The notes under the pieces: generated by a model
Databases searched by the model: none
What the model was told of the DNA's origin: nothing
The model's input: only the letters and a program-made list of their open reading frames with translations
In this document: positions 34,320 to 42,569 of the stretch, in pieces
Layout of the letters: each line of letters opens with the position of its first letter
Position numbering within the stretch: position 1 is the stretch's first letter
Assembly: GCF_012927745.1 (NCBI RefSeq)
Contig: NZ_JABBKX010000001.1
Span: forward strand, 124,001-188,000
From: Neoroseomonas marina
Lineage (GTDB): Bacteria; Pseudomonadota; Alphaproteobacteria; Acetobacterales; Acetobacteraceae
Reading direction: 5' to 3'
Length of the DNA: 64,000 bases
Position numbers and translations under genes: made by a program

Positions 34320-35059
34320 CGTCCCTGCCCGAGAGCAAGCCGGGGGCCAAGAAGCTCGGCCTCGTCATCGACCTCGATACCTGCGTGGGCTGTCAGGCCT
34401 GCGCGACCAACTGCAAGGAATGGAACACCAGCGGCCACATGGCCCCGCTGCCCGACCGGCATCCCTATTCCGCCGGGCAGGAAGGCGTCTGGTTCAACCG
34501 CGTCCATTCCTACGAGGCCGGGGACGGCGAGGACGGACGGACCGTCCACTTCCCCCGCTCCTGCCTGCATTGCGAGACACCCGCCTGCGTCACCGTCTGC
34601 CCCACCGGTGCCTCCTACAAGCGCGCCGAGGACGGCATCGTGCTGGTCAACACCGACATGTGCATCGGCTGCCAGCTCTGCGCCTGGGCCTGCCCCTATG
34701 GCGCCCGGGAATTCGACGACGATCAGGGCGTGATGAAGAAGTGCACGCTCTGCATCGACCGCATCTACAACGAGCACATCCCGGAAGAGCGTCGCGTCCC
34801 TGCCTGCGTCTCCACCTGCCCGGCCAATGCGCGGCATTTCGGCGACCTCGGCGACCCGGACAGCGCGGTGTCGAAGCTGGTGGCCGAGCGCGGCGGGTTC
34901 GAGCTGATGCCCGAGCTCGGCTACAAGCCGGTCAACCGCTACCTGCCGCCGCGCCGCGCGCCCAAGGCCGATGCCGGCCCGCCGAAGGACGCCGGCCCCC
35001 TGCCATCGCAGATCACCAACCCGCTGCTGCGCTGGGTCGACAAGGTGCTGTCCCGATGA
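34316..35059 (+). CDS. soeB: Iron-sulfur electron-transfer subunit SoeB-like
   Basis: This 247-residue ferredoxin-type subunit of the DmsB/PsrB/SoeB group has four cysteine clusters: CVGCQACATNC, CLHCETPACVTVC, CIGCQLCAWAC and CTLCIDR with CVSTC. These suit four [4Fe-4S] centres that pass electrons between the molybdenum subunit and the membrane anchor. It has no signal peptide. It starts with GTG overlapping the soeA stop (GTGA) and ends overlapping soeC (ATGA), so the three subunits are made stoichiometrically from one transcript. Confidence 0.85.
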   Translation: MTSLPESKPGAKKLGLVIDLDTCVGCQACATNCKEWNTSGHMAPLPDRHPYSAGQEGVWFNRVHSYEAGDGEDGRTVHFPRSCLHCETPACVTVCPTGASYKRAEDGIVLVNTDMCIGCQLCAWACPYGAREFDDDQGVMKKCTLCIDRIYNEHIPEERRVPACVSTCPANARHFGDLGDPDSAVSKLVAERGGFELMPELGYKPVNRYLPPRRAPKADAGPPKDAGPLPSQITNPLLRWVDKVLSR

Positions 35060-35997
35060 ATCCCGCGCCGTCCATCGTCTTCTTCACCGTGGCGTCCGGG
35101 GCGGGCTACGGGCTGCTGTTCTGGGCCGGGCTGCTGCGGCCGCTCGGCTGGGTGCCCGCGAGCCCCGGCTTCGGCGCGGCGGCCGTCGGCCTCGCGCTCG
35201 TGCTGATCATGTTCGGGCTGTTGTCGTCCATGGCGCATCTCGGGCGGCCGGAACGCGCCTGGCGGGCGCTGAGCCAGTGGCGGTCCTCCTGGCTGTCGCG
35301 CGAGGGCGTCGCGGCGGTCGTGACCTTCGGGCCGGCGGGGCTGCTGTTCCTCTCGGTCATCGGCGACCACACGGCGCTCGCCACCGCAATGGGGCTGCTC
35401 TCGGCGCTGGGCGCGGCGATCACCGTCTATTGCACCGGCATGATCTACGCCTCGCTGCCGACCATCCGGCAGTGGCATCACCCGCTGGTCACGCCGGGCT
35501 ACCTGCTGTTCGCCGCCTTCTCCGGCGCGGCGCTGCTCGCGATGCTGGCGGGCTTCTGGGGCCAGGCGGCGGCACCGGCGGCGATCGCGGCGGTGCTCGG
35601 CGCGGCGGCCTTCCTGCTGAAGCGAGTCTATTGGGCGAGCGTCGACGGCGCCCGGCCTGTCTCCACGATGGAAACGGCGACCGGCCTCGGGTCCATCGGC
35701 AAGGTGCGCGTGCTCGACCCGCCACACACCGAGACGAACTACCTGCTGCGCGAGATGGCCTTCCGCATCGCCCGCGTCCATGCGGCCCGGCTGCGCACCA
35801 TCGCGAGCATCGCGGGCTTCGCCGCGCCGGCGGTGCTGCTGGCCCTCGCCTTGGTGACCGGCGGCGTGCTGGCGGGGATCTGCGCCTTCGCCGCCGCGGC
35901 GCTCGCCATGGTCGGGCTGATGGCCGAGCGCTGGCTGATGTTCGCCGAGGCGACGCACACCGTCGCGCTCTACTACGGGGCCGACGCGCGGGGTTGA
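35056..35997 (+). CDS. soeC: Membrane anchor subunit SoeC-like (DmsC family)
   Basis: This 313-residue hydrophobic protein has about eight transmembrane helices and follows the DmsC anchor pattern. Features include SIVFFTVASGAGYGLLFWAGLL at the start, SSMAHLGRPERAWRALSQWRSSWLSREG after helix 2, and the late LMAERWLMFAEATHTVALYY. It would hold the quinone site and bind SoeAB to the cytoplasmic face of the membrane. It is the third gene of the operon (ATGA overlap). Its 3' end overlaps the convergent LysR gene by 25 bases. Confidence 0.85.
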   Translation: MNPAPSIVFFTVASGAGYGLLFWAGLLRPLGWVPASPGFGAAAVGLALVLIMFGLLSSMAHLGRPERAWRALSQWRSSWLSREGVAAVVTFGPAGLLFLSVIGDHTALATAMGLLSALGAAITVYCTGMIYASLPTIRQWHHPLVTPGYLLFAAFSGAALLAMLAGFWGQAAAPAAIAAVLGAAAFLLKRVYWASVDGARPVSTMETATGLGSIGKVRVLDPPHTETNYLLREMAFRIARVHAARLRTIASIAGFAAPAVLLALALVTGGVLAGICAFAAAALAMVGLMAERWLMFAEATHTVALYYGADARG

Positions 35998-36881
35998 TCG
36001 CCCGCCCGCGCGGCGACGAAATCGACGAAGGCCCGGATGCGCGGCATCCGGTGCCGCCCGGGGGCGGTGACGGCCCAGATCGGCACTTCCTCGGATGCGT
36101 GTTCGGCATCCAGCAGCGTCACCAAGCGCCCGGCAGCGATGGCGTCGCGCACCATGAACTCGCTGACGCGGATGATGCCCATCCCCGCGATCGCCATGTC
36201 CTGCAGCGCCTCCGCGCTGTCGGTCGCCGCCGGCCCGCGTACCGACAGGATGGAGATGCCCTCCCTGTCGCGGAACGGCCAGGCGGTCATGCGCGATTGG
36301 CCGTGCAGCGCGATGCAGTCGTGGTTCAGCAGGTCCGTCGGTCGCAGCGGCATGCCGCGTCGCGCGAGGTAGGACGGCGCCGCGCAGATCAGCCGCCGTC
36401 CGGTCGCGATCTTCCGCGCGATCAGGCCCGGGTCGTCGAGCACGCCCGTGCGCAGCAGCACGTCCACGCCCTCGGCGATCAGGTCGACGCGCCGGTCGGT
36501 CACCGTCAGGTCGATGGTGATGTCGGGATAGGCAGCGAAGAAATCCGGCAGGATCGGGATCAGCCGGTGCCGCGCATAGGCGGTGCTGGTGTTCACCCGC
36601 AGATGTCCGCGCGGGCGGCCGCGGCCGGCGGTCACCTCGGTCTCCGCGGCCTCGATCAGCGCGAGGACGTCGCGCGCGCGGGCGGCATAGGTCTCGCCTT
36701 CCGGGGTCGGCGCAATGCGCCGCGTGGTGCGCGTCAGCAGCCGCACGCCGAGCCGGGCCTCGAGCCGCTGCACCAGTTTCGACAGCGCGGAGGCCGTCAG
36801 CGTCGACCCCCGCGCGGCGGCCGAGAACCCGCCGCGGTCGACGATGCGCAGGAAGGCCGCCATGTCGTCCGACTGCCCCAT
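35973..36881 (-). CDS. LysR-family transcriptional regulator
   Basis: This 302-residue protein has an N-terminal winged HTH (DDMAAFLRIVDRGGFSAAARGSTLTASALSKLVQRLEARLGVRLL) and a periplasmic-binding-protein-like effector domain starting near GHLRVNTSTAYARHRLIPIL. I start it at the ATG at 36881, which has GGAG six bases upstream. A GTG at 36893 is in frame. The gene diverges from a tautomerase/DUF1127 pair with a T-N11-A dyad between them, so it probably regulates that pair. It is convergent with soeC and there is no evidence that it controls the soe genes. The effector is unknown. Confidence 0.92.
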   Translation of the reverse strand: MGQSDDMAAFLRIVDRGGFSAAARGSTLTASALSKLVQRLEARLGVRLLTRTTRRIAPTPEGETYAARARDVLALIEAAETEVTAGRGRPRGHLRVNTSTAYARHRLIPILPDFFAAYPDITIDLTVTDRRVDLIAEGVDVLLRTGVLDDPGLIARKIATGRRLICAAPSYLARRGMPLRPTDLLNHDCIALHGQSRMTAWPFRDREGISILSVRGPAATDSAEALQDMAIAGMGIIRVSEFMVRDAIAAGRLVTLLDAEHASEEVPIWAVTAPGRHRMPRIRAFVDFVAARAGDQPRASAP

Positions 36882-36900
36882 TGCGGACTCCACTTCAGTA

Positions 36901-36915
36901 ATCCTTGTCCAGGAT
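36901..36915. promoter_or_regulatory. Candidate LysR operator (T-N11-A dyad)
   Basis: ATCCTTGTCCAGGAT is a 5-bp inverted repeat with the LysR-box pattern T-N11-A (T at 36902, A at 36914). It lies 19 bases from the lysR start and 60 bases before the tautomerase start. Position and symmetry fit a site for the adjacent regulator. Binding is inferred. Confidence 0.5.
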
Positions 36916-36974
36916 AGCTGATTATCGCCGAACCTTCGATGTCACAGATTTCGATGCAGCAAGGAGGACACCCC

Positions 36975-37370
36975 ATGCCCCTCGTCCGCATCGACATTCC
37001 GCAGGGCTGGCCGGAGGCGCGCATCGCCGCCTTCGCCGACGCCGTCCACGACTCGCTGGTCGAGACGGTGGACGTTCCGCACAACGACCGTTTCCAGGTC
37101 ATCACCGAACACGCGCCGCGGCGCCTGTTCCTCGACCGCACCTATTTCGGCGTCGATCGCGGGCCGGGCGCCTCGGTGGTGCAGGTGGCGTTCCGGCGCG
37201 GCCGCTCCGAGGACAAGAAGCGCGCGCTCTACGCCGCCATCGCACGGCGCGCCCGCGTCATCGGCATCCGTCCGGACGACGTGATGGTCGTCCTTCTCGA
37301 GAACACGCCGGTCGACTGGTCGTTCGGCGCGGGCCTCGCGCAGATGGCACCGGCGGAGGCAATGGCATGA
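36975..37370 (+). CDS. Tautomerase-family protein
   Basis: This 131-residue protein of the 4-oxalocrotonate tautomerase/MIF superfamily starts MPLVRIDIPQG, so the catalytic Pro1 is exposed after Met removal. QVITEHAPRRLFLDRTYFGVDRG and RSEDKKRALYAAIARRA are typical of the longer, single-chain tautomerases sometimes annotated next to LysR genes. These enzymes tautomerise 2-hydroxymuconate-like acids. AAGGAGG (36961-36967) seven bases before the ATG fixes the start. Its stop overlaps the DUF1127 gene (ATGA). Substrate is unknown. Confidence 0.85.
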   Translation: MPLVRIDIPQGWPEARIAAFADAVHDSLVETVDVPHNDRFQVITEHAPRRLFLDRTYFGVDRGPGASVVQVAFRRGRSEDKKRALYAAIARRARVIGIRPDDVMVVLLENTPVDWSFGAGLAQMAPAEAMA

Positions 37371-37564
37371 GCGCGCATCTGGCTGCCCTCCCGGTGCAGG
37401 CCCCGGCGCGTCCCGGCACCTGGCGCGCCGCGGCCGAACGCTGGCTCGCCCGCTTGCGCGACCGCGACGACATGGCGCGGATGACGTCGCGCGAGATGCG
37501 CGACGCGGGCCTGACGCCCTACGACGTGCAGCGCGAATGCGCGAAGCCGTTCTGGAAGGATTGA
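37367..37564 (+). CDS. DUF1127 small protein
   Basis: This 65-residue basic protein has a C-terminal DUF1127 (YjiS-like) motif, WRAAAERWLARLRDRDDMARM then REMRDAGLTPYDVQREC. In characterised relatives this Arg-rich helix binds RNA or affects phosphate and carbon metabolism. The role here is unknown. It is translationally coupled to the tautomerase gene (ATGA), so the LysR protein would control both. A tRNA gene on the opposite strand lies 22 bases downstream. Confidence 0.85.
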   Translation: MSAHLAALPVQAPARPGTWRAAAERWLARLRDRDDMARMTSREMRDAGLTPYDVQRECAKPFWKD

Positions 37565-37586
37565 GAAGACCAAATGGGGGATGGGA

Positions 37587-37663
37587 TGGTCGGGCAGGCG
37601 GGATTCGAACCCACGACCCCCAGTCCCCCAGACTGATGCGCTACCAGGCTGCGCTACTGCCCG
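37587..37663 (-). tRNA. tRNA-Pro, anticodon GGG
   Basis: On the minus strand this folds as a complete cloverleaf. The acceptor stem CGGGCAG pairs with CTGCCCG. The D arm is GCGC/GCGC around AGCCTGGTA, and the anticodon arm is TCAGT/ACTGG with loop CTGGGGG (anticodon GGG at 37629-37627). The T arm is GTGGG-TTCGAAT-CCCGC. Discriminator A and CCA are encoded. It decodes CCC/CCU proline codons. It has no neighbouring tRNA. Confidence 0.97.
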
Positions 37664-37709
37664 ACCGAGGCGCGCCGTGTAGCATCCACGGCGCCGCCTT
37701 TGAAGCCCC

Positions 37710-38135
37710 TCAGGCCGTCAGCGCGCGCAATTCGCGGGCAATCTGTTCGAGATCCGCCAGCGCCAGGCGCAGCGCGGCCGTCTCCTGCTCCTCTGCCGCC
37801 GGCGGCGGATCGCCCAGGGGCAGCTCGCCCGTCACGCCGGCCTGCGGGCCTTCGTCCGTGCCGTCGCGCAGCAGGCGCTGCACGCCCTTGATCGTGTAGC
37901 CCTGGGTGTAGAGGAGGTCCGAGATCCGCCGCAGCAGCGCGATGTCCTCGGGCCGGTAGTAGCGCCGCCCGCCGCCGCGCTTGAGCGGCTTGAGCTGCGG
38001 GAACTTGGTCTCCCAGAAGCGCAGGACGTGCTGCGGGATGTGCAGGTCGTCCGCCACCTCACTGATGGTGCGGAAGGCGGTGGGGGCCTTGCGCAGCCGG
38101 GCCTTGCCCTCGTCGTGCGGGAGGTCCTCGCTCAT
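37710..38135 (-). CDS. MerR-family transcriptional regulator (ihfA-linked type)
   Basis: This 141-residue protein has a MerR winged [54 protein letters not shown]. The Arg-Tyr pair in the wing and a helix [17 protein letters not shown] follow. The C-terminal part is short and acidic/proline-rich with no metal-binding cysteines, so it is not a metal sensor. This MerR type follows ihfA in many alphaproteobacteria. The ATG overlaps the ihfA stop. Targets are unknown. Confidence 0.88.
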   Translation of the reverse strand: MSEDLPHDEGKARLRKAPTAFRTISEVADDLHIPQHVLRFWETKFPQLKPLKRGGGRRYYRPEDIALLRRISDLLYTQGYTIKGVQRLLRDGTDEGPQAGVTGELPLGDPPPAAEEQETAALRLALADLEQIARELRALTA

Positions 38136-38446
38136 TCCTCGCCCGCCTCGACCGGCTCGTGGTTGATCCGCGCCTTCAGCACCTGCGACGGACGGAAGGA
38201 CAGAACCTTGCGCGGCAGGATCGGCACTTCGACGCCCGTCTTGGGGTTGCGCCCGATGCGCTGCCCCTTCTGGCGCACCAGGAAGGTGCCGAAGGCCGAG
38301 ATCTTCACCGCCTCGCCGGCCTCGAGCGCGGCGGACATGCGTTCCAGCACGGTCTCGAGCAGCGCCGCGCTTTCGTTGCGCGACAGGCCGACATTGGCAT
38401 AGACGGCCTCCGCCAGCTGCGCGCGCGTCACGGTGTTCATGCTCAT
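38132..38446 (-). CDS. ihfA: Integration host factor subunit alpha
   Basis: This DNA-bending protein of about 104 residues is of the HU/IHF family. [37 protein letters not shown] forms the helical dimer body. [41 protein letters not shown] contains the beta-arms with the conserved NPKTG and the intercalating Pro. I place the start at the ATG at 38446. The ATG two codons later is equally possible, and the frame to 38503 (TTG) is not conserved. Order fabH-ihfA-merR is the usual alphaproteobacterial arrangement. Confidence 0.93.
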   Translation of the reverse strand: MSMNTVTRAQLAEAVYANVGLSRNESAALLETVLERMSAALEAGEAVKISAFGTFLVRQKGQRIGRNPKTGVEVPILPRKVLSFRPSQVLKARINHEPVEAGEE

Positions 38447-38509
38447 TCGGTCCCGCAGCCCCTTGATCTTGCGAAGGAAACCGGGAACCGGCGCGGGCGT
38501 CAACCGCGA

Positions 38510-39490
38510 TCAGAAGCGGGCGAGCGCCGCACCCCAGGTCAGGCCGCCGCCGATCGCCTCCATGACGACCAGATCGCCGTCGCGGATGCGCCCGTCGCGC
38601 CGCGCTTCGTTCAGCGCCAGCGGGATGGAGGCGGCCGAGGTGTTGGCGTGCTTGTCGACCGTCACCACCACCCGCTCCGACGGCAGGTTCAGCTTGCGGC
38701 CCATGGCGTCGATGATGCGGGCATTGGCCTGGTGCGGCACCAGCCAGCGGATGTCGGCATGCGTCAGGCCGTTGGCACCCAGCGCCTCGTCGACCACGGC
38801 GGCGAGTTTCGTCACCGCGTGGCGGAAGACCTCCTTGCCCGCCATGCGTAGCAGGCCGGCCCCGCCCGTCGAACCCGCCCCGCCTTCGATGTGCAGGATG
38901 TCGGCGAAGCGGCCGTCCGAATGCAGGTGGCAGGACAGCAGGCCGCGGTCGGCGGTGGTGCCGCCATTCTCCTCGGCGCGCAGCAGCACGGCGCCGGCAC
39001 CGTCGCCGAACAGCACGCAGGTGCCGCGGTCGGTCCAGTCGAGGATGCGCGAATAGACCTCGGTGCCGATCACCAGCACGCAGCGCGCCTGGCCGGTGCG
39101 GATCAGCGAGTCGGCCACGCCCAGCGCATAGACGAAGCCGGTGCAGGCGGCCGCCATGTCGAAGGCGAAGCCCTTGGTCGCGCCGATCTTGGCCTGGATG
39201 CGCACCGCGGTGGCAGGGAAGGCGGAGTCGGGCGTCGAGGTCGCGACCAGGATCGCATCGACCTCGCTCGCATCGACCCCGGCCTGCGCGAGCGCTTCCC
39301 GCGCCGCCGCCGCGCCCATGTCGGAGGCGGTCTCCTCCGGCGCGGCGATGTGGCGGAAGCAGATGCCGGTCCGTTCGCGGATCCAGGCGTCGGAGGTCTC
39401 GATCCCGTACTGCGCGGCGAGTTCGTCGTTGGAGAGCCGCCGCTCGGGCAGGTAGCCGCCGCAGCCGGCGATCGTCGCACGCAGGACCAT
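38510..39490 (-). CDS. fabH: 3-oxoacyl-ACP synthase III (beta-ketoacyl-ACP synthase III)
   Basis: This 326-residue thiolase-fold enzyme condenses acetyl-CoA with malonyl-ACP to start fatty acid synthesis. The catalytic triad is visible: Cys116 in [13 protein letters not shown], His in [11 protein letters not shown] and Asn in [34 protein letters not shown] and GDGAGAVLL are also typical. The start is the ATG at 39490, matching the family N-terminus [15 protein letters not shown]. It is 16 bases downstream of plsX in the same operon, a conserved lipid-synthesis pair. Confidence 0.96.
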   Translation of the reverse strand: MVLRATIAGCGGYLPERRLSNDELAAQYGIETSDAWIRERTGICFRHIAAPEETASDMGAAAAREALAQAGVDASEVDAILVATSTPDSAFPATAVRIQAKIGATKGFAFDMAAACTGFVYALGVADSLIRTGQARCVLVIGTEVYSRILDWTDRGTCVLFGDGAGAVLLRAEENGGTTADRGLLSCHLHSDGRFADILHIEGGAGSTGGAGLLRMAGKEVFRHAVTKLAAVVDEALGANGLTHADIRWLVPHQANARIIDAMGRKLNLPSERVVVTVDKHANTSAASIPLALNEARRDGRIRDGDLVVMEAIGGGLTWGAALARF

Positions 39491-39506
39491 CTGGGCCTTC
39501 TTGCTT

Positions 39507-40559
39507 TCAGCGGGGATCGGCGGCGACGCGCGGGCCCGCGGTGGACAGGCGAGAGAGGCCGTCACGGATACGCTCGTTGAAGCCGTGCGTCACCATGTCC
39601 ATGGCAACGTCGACGGCATGGGCGAAGCCGAGCGCGTCCGTCCCGCCATGGGACTTCACGACGACGCCGTTGAGGCCGATGAGGATTGCGCCGTTGTAGC
39701 GGCGGGGGTCCATCCATTCGCGCAGCCGGTCGAGCGCCGGGCGCGCCAGGAGGTAGCCGAGCCGCGCCGGCACGGAACTGGTGAAGACCTGGCGCAGCAG
39801 GTCGCGCATCAGCTTCAGCGCGCCCTCGCCGGTCTTGAGCGCGACATTGCCGGTGAAGCCGTCGGTGACGATCACGTCCGTCGTGCCGGCGGTGATGTCG
39901 TGGCCTTCGACGAAGCCGCGGAACTGCGCGCCGATATGCGAGTCGCGCAGCACCTCGGCCGCGTTGCGCACGCGGTCGTCGCCCTTCAGTTCCTCGGAGC
40001 CGACATTGAGCAGGCCGATCGACGGGTTGGTCAGGCCGAGCACGGCGCGCGCGAAGGCGTCGCCCATCACGGCGAACTCGACCAGGTTGCGCGCGTCGCA
40101 GACCACGTTGGCGCCGAGGTCGAGCAGCACGACGTCGCCCCGCGCCGACGGACCGATCGCGGCGAGCGCCGGACGGTCGATCTCGGGCATGGTCTTGATG
40201 ACGATCTTCGACAGCGCCATCAGCGCGCCGGTGTTGCCGGCCGAGACGATGCCCGCGGCTTCGCCGGTCGCGACGGCGTCGATCGCCATGCGCATAGAAG
40301 ATCCGCGCACGCGCAGCGCCGCGGTCGGCTTCAGGTCGCCCGAGATGCGCTCCGGCGCGTGGCGCAGGCTACACGCCCGCGCCGCGCGCTTGCGGCGCGC
40401 GAGCCCACCGGCCACCAGAGCCTCATCCCCGACCAGCAGGAAGCGGGCCTCGGGATGACGCTCCGCGGCCAGTTCGAGGCCGTCCAGCACGATGTCCGGG
40501 GCCGCATCCCCGCCCATGGCGTCGATCGCCAGCGCGAAGGGCGGGGTCACCGGCGCCAC
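39507..40559 (-). CDS. plsX: Phosphate acyltransferase PlsX
   Basis: This 350-residue enzyme makes acyl-phosphate from acyl-ACP, the first step of phospholipid synthesis in the PlsX/PlsY pathway. Landmarks are LAIDAMGGDAAPDIVLDGLELA, SAGNTGALMALSKI, LGLTNPSIGLLNVGSEELKGDD and TDVIVTDGFTGNVALKTGEG. Length is standard. It sits between rpmF and fabH, the classical order. It is cytoplasmic and peripherally membrane-bound in known cases. Confidence 0.96.
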   Translation of the reverse strand: MAPVTPPFALAIDAMGGDAAPDIVLDGLELAAERHPEARFLLVGDEALVAGGLARRKRAARACSLRHAPERISGDLKPTAALRVRGSSMRMAIDAVATGEAAGIVSAGNTGALMALSKIVIKTMPEIDRPALAAIGPSARGDVVLLDLGANVVCDARNLVEFAVMGDAFARAVLGLTNPSIGLLNVGSEELKGDDRVRNAAEVLRDSHIGAQFRGFVEGHDITAGTTDVIVTDGFTGNVALKTGEGALKLMRDLLRQVFTSSVPARLGYLLARPALDRLREWMDPRRYNGAILIGLNGVVVKSHGGTDALGFAHAVDVAMDMVTHGFNERIRDGLSRLSTAGPRVAADPR

Positions 40560-40597
40560 GTTCAGCGGGTCCGTCGCGTGCGCATCGGCTCCGCGCG

Positions 40598-40798
40598 TCA
40601 GCTGCGGACGGTCTGGCCCACGCGCTCGGCCGCCACCACCTCACGGCCATCGTAATGGCCGCAGTGGGAGCAGACATGGTGCGGGCGCTTCAGCTCACCG
40701 CAGTTGGAGCACTCCTGGTAGGAGGGCGCGCTCAGGGCCTCATGGCTACGGCGCATGCCGCGGCGGGAAGGCGAAACCTTTTTCTTCGGAACGGCCAT
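40598..40798 (-). CDS. rpmF: 50S ribosomal protein L32
   Basis: This 66-residue protein opens with [22 protein letters not shown], followed by a zinc ribbon ([25 protein letters not shown]) with all four cysteines retained. It is therefore the zinc-dependent form. It precedes plsX by 38 bases as in most bacteria. The upstream neighbour encodes a DUF177 protein, the usual partner of rpmF. Confidence 0.97.
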   Translation of the reverse strand: MAVPKKKVSPSRRGMRRSHEALSAPSYQECSNCGELKRPHHVCSHCGHYDGREVVAAERVGQTVRS

Positions 40799-40902
40799 GG
40801 CGCCGAGCCTCTTTCGTCAAATAGTCATGCAGGATAGCGGGAGGGCGGGCCATTAGCACCCGCCCCCGGCGGGCGCAAGCGCGCGGCGGCGGAAATCCGC
40901 CC

Positions 40903-41403
40903 TCAGCCGCGCTTTCGGAAGGCGGCGAGGCCTGCGAAGGGCCCCGAGGGCGGGGGTTCCTCCCCCTCGCCCTCCCCCGGCAGGGCCGCGTCGGGCGCCC
41001 GCGGATAAGGGTCCAGGGCCAAGGCCAGCTGCTCGGCGATCGCCTCGCCGAGGTCGACCGAGTCCCCCTCCGCCTCGATCTCGTCCGGTGCCTCGGGGTC
41101 CTCCGAGGGCGCCTCGCCGGCCGCGAGGATGCGCAGCCGGACCGGCTCGTCGATCGCCTGGACCACCGGATCGAGCGTCACGACGCAGGCCTGGACCACC
41201 TCGGCCTCGAGCCGCCCGTCCACGGTGGCGAGCCCGCCGGGCTCGGGCCGCAGCCGCAGCCGGGCCGCGATGCGGTTGACGCCGAGGATGCCGAAGCGCC
41301 GGGCCAGCGCAGCGCATTCGGCGGGCCTGGCCTCGAGCCGTTCCTCCCGCCCTTCGGCCGGCAGGCGCGCCAGATTCACGATGCGGGAGAACTCAGGCGT
41401 CAC
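40903..41403 (-). CDS. DUF177/YceD family protein
   Basis: This 166-residue protein (GTG start at 41403) is of the DUF177 family that is almost always encoded just before rpmF. In E. coli and plants, members are linked to 23S rRNA accumulation. FSRIVNLARLPAEGREERLEARPAECAALARRFGI and VDGRLEAEVVQACVVTLDPV are typical, and the acidic segment DSVDLGEAIAEQLALALDPYPR is the conserved C-terminal motif. The start overlaps the 3' end of the upstream chaperone gene by 11 bases. There are 104 bases to rpmF. The C-terminus is Pro/Gly/Glu-rich. Confidence 0.88.
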   Translation of the reverse strand: MTPEFSRIVNLARLPAEGREERLEARPAECAALARRFGILGVNRIAARLRLRPEPGGLATVDGRLEAEVVQACVVTLDPVVQAIDEPVRLRILAAGEAPSEDPEAPDEIEAEGDSVDLGEAIAEQLALALDPYPRAPDAALPGEGEGEEPPPSGPFAGLAAFRKRG

Positions 41404-41947
41404 GGAGCAGGTCCTCCGCCGGCAGGAAATCGGCACGTCCCGCGGCGAGGGCCGCGATATCCTGGCGGGCGAGGTGCTCGACCTGCGCCCGGGCCAGGGC
41501 CGCGAGGCGCTGCGGCGCCCCGGCGGGCGGCTCCCCCCGCCAGATGTTGCGCGCGACCGCCACGGGCAGCGCGTCCGCATCCGGCGACTCCAGCGCCGCC
41601 TCGAAGGCGAGGGCCCGGCCATGGAAGGCCTCCCAGGCCTCCCGCACCTTCTTGCCGACCGAAAGGTCGCCCACGCCCATCTCCCGCAGGTTGAGATCCA
41701 TGTCGGCGAACATCGCGTCGAAGACCGCCTGGGCCAGCGCCGGCCCGCGCGGATCCGAATCCGTCCGCAGCCGCCGGATCACGAGCGCCACATGCAGGCT
41801 CACCAGGTCGAAACGGCCCTCGACCGTATCCGGCACGCCAAGGGCGAGGAAAAGTGCGGGGTTGCGCGCCGCGCCCACGGCCGCCCCGTAGAGTTCGAAC
41901 CCGGCCCGCTCATGCGGCCGGCGGCGAAACATGCCGAGGATGCCCAT
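41393..41947 (-). CDS. Ubiquinol-cytochrome c chaperone (CBP3/UQCC1 family)
   Basis: This 184-residue protein matches the mitochondrial CBP3 chaperone that assists cytochrome b and bc1 complex assembly. LYGAAVGAARNPALFLALGVPDTVEGRFDLVSLHVALVIRRL and VFDAMFADMDLNLREMGVGDLSVGKKVREAWEAFHGRA are family signatures. The start is the ATG at 41947 with AGGAACG upstream. It is the first gene of the run leading to DUF177, rpmF, plsX, fabH and ihfA, and diverges from bamE. Its presence implies an aerobic respiratory chain with a bc1 complex. Confidence 0.9.
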   Translation of the reverse strand: MGILGMFRRRPHERAGFELYGAAVGAARNPALFLALGVPDTVEGRFDLVSLHVALVIRRLRTDSDPRGPALAQAVFDAMFADMDLNLREMGVGDLSVGKKVREAWEAFHGRALAFEAALESPDADALPVAVARNIWRGEPPAGAPQRLAALARAQVEHLARQDIAALAAGRADFLPAEDLLRDA

Positions 41948-42017
41948 CGTTCCTGGTGGCTCCGGCCGCCATCGCGGTTGACCCGCGGGCGGCATGGTGT
42001 CTATCGGTTCCCGCGAC

Positions 42018-42545
42018 ATGGCCCGCCCTTCCCGTTCGGTCAACGCGCGCCTCGCGGCGACCCTCGTCCTCGTCGGCCTCCTTGGCGGCTGCGACTGGAT
42101 CAACGATCGCATCGGCCCGGCGCCGGTCGAACGCGGCAACCGCGTCGATCCGGAGAAGCTGGCCCAGATCACCCCCGGGGTGCAGACCCGCACGGATGTC
42201 GAGGCGCTGCTCGGCTCGCCGACCGCCCGCGGCACCTTCGACGAGGACAACTGGTACTACATCAGCGCCCGCACCCGGCTCGCCCCCGCCAGCTTCCTCG
42301 AAGTCGAGGACCGCCGGGTCATCGCGATCTCCTTCAACCGGCAGGGCGTCGTGAGCGGGATCCGCGAACTCGGCCAGGCCGACGGCCGGAACGTCCAGAT
42401 GGTGTCGCGCGAGACGCCGGTGCCGGGCACCGAGCGGTCCCTGCTGCAGGCGCTGTTCGGCAGCATCGGCCGCCCGGGCCTCGACCGCGCCGGCACCAGC
42501 CCGACGAGCCTGCCCGGCCAGCGCGGCGCTACGGCCGCCCGCTGA
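42018..42545 (+). CDS. bamE: Outer membrane assembly lipoprotein BamE (SmpA/OmlA)
   Basis: This 175-residue lipoprotein has signal peptide RLAATLVLVGLLGGC, with the lipid-bearing cysteine at about residue 25. The BamE core follows: LAQITPGVQTRTDVEALLGSPTARGTFDEDNWYYISAR, then FNRQGVV. BamE stabilises the BamA-BamD complex that inserts beta-barrel proteins. An ATG at 41994 is in frame and would lengthen the leader by eight residues. The later ATG gives a more usual signal. It is divergent from the bc1 chaperone gene. Confidence 0.9.
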   Translation: MARPSRSVNARLAATLVLVGLLGGCDWINDRIGPAPVERGNRVDPEKLAQITPGVQTRTDVEALLGSPTARGTFDEDNWYYISARTRLAPASFLEVEDRRVIAISFNRQGVVSGIRELGQADGRNVQMVSRETPVPGTERSLLQALFGSIGRPGLDRAGTSPTSLPGQRGATAAR

Positions 42546-42569
42546 TCCGGCGCCGGGCGTCCGCTCGGT

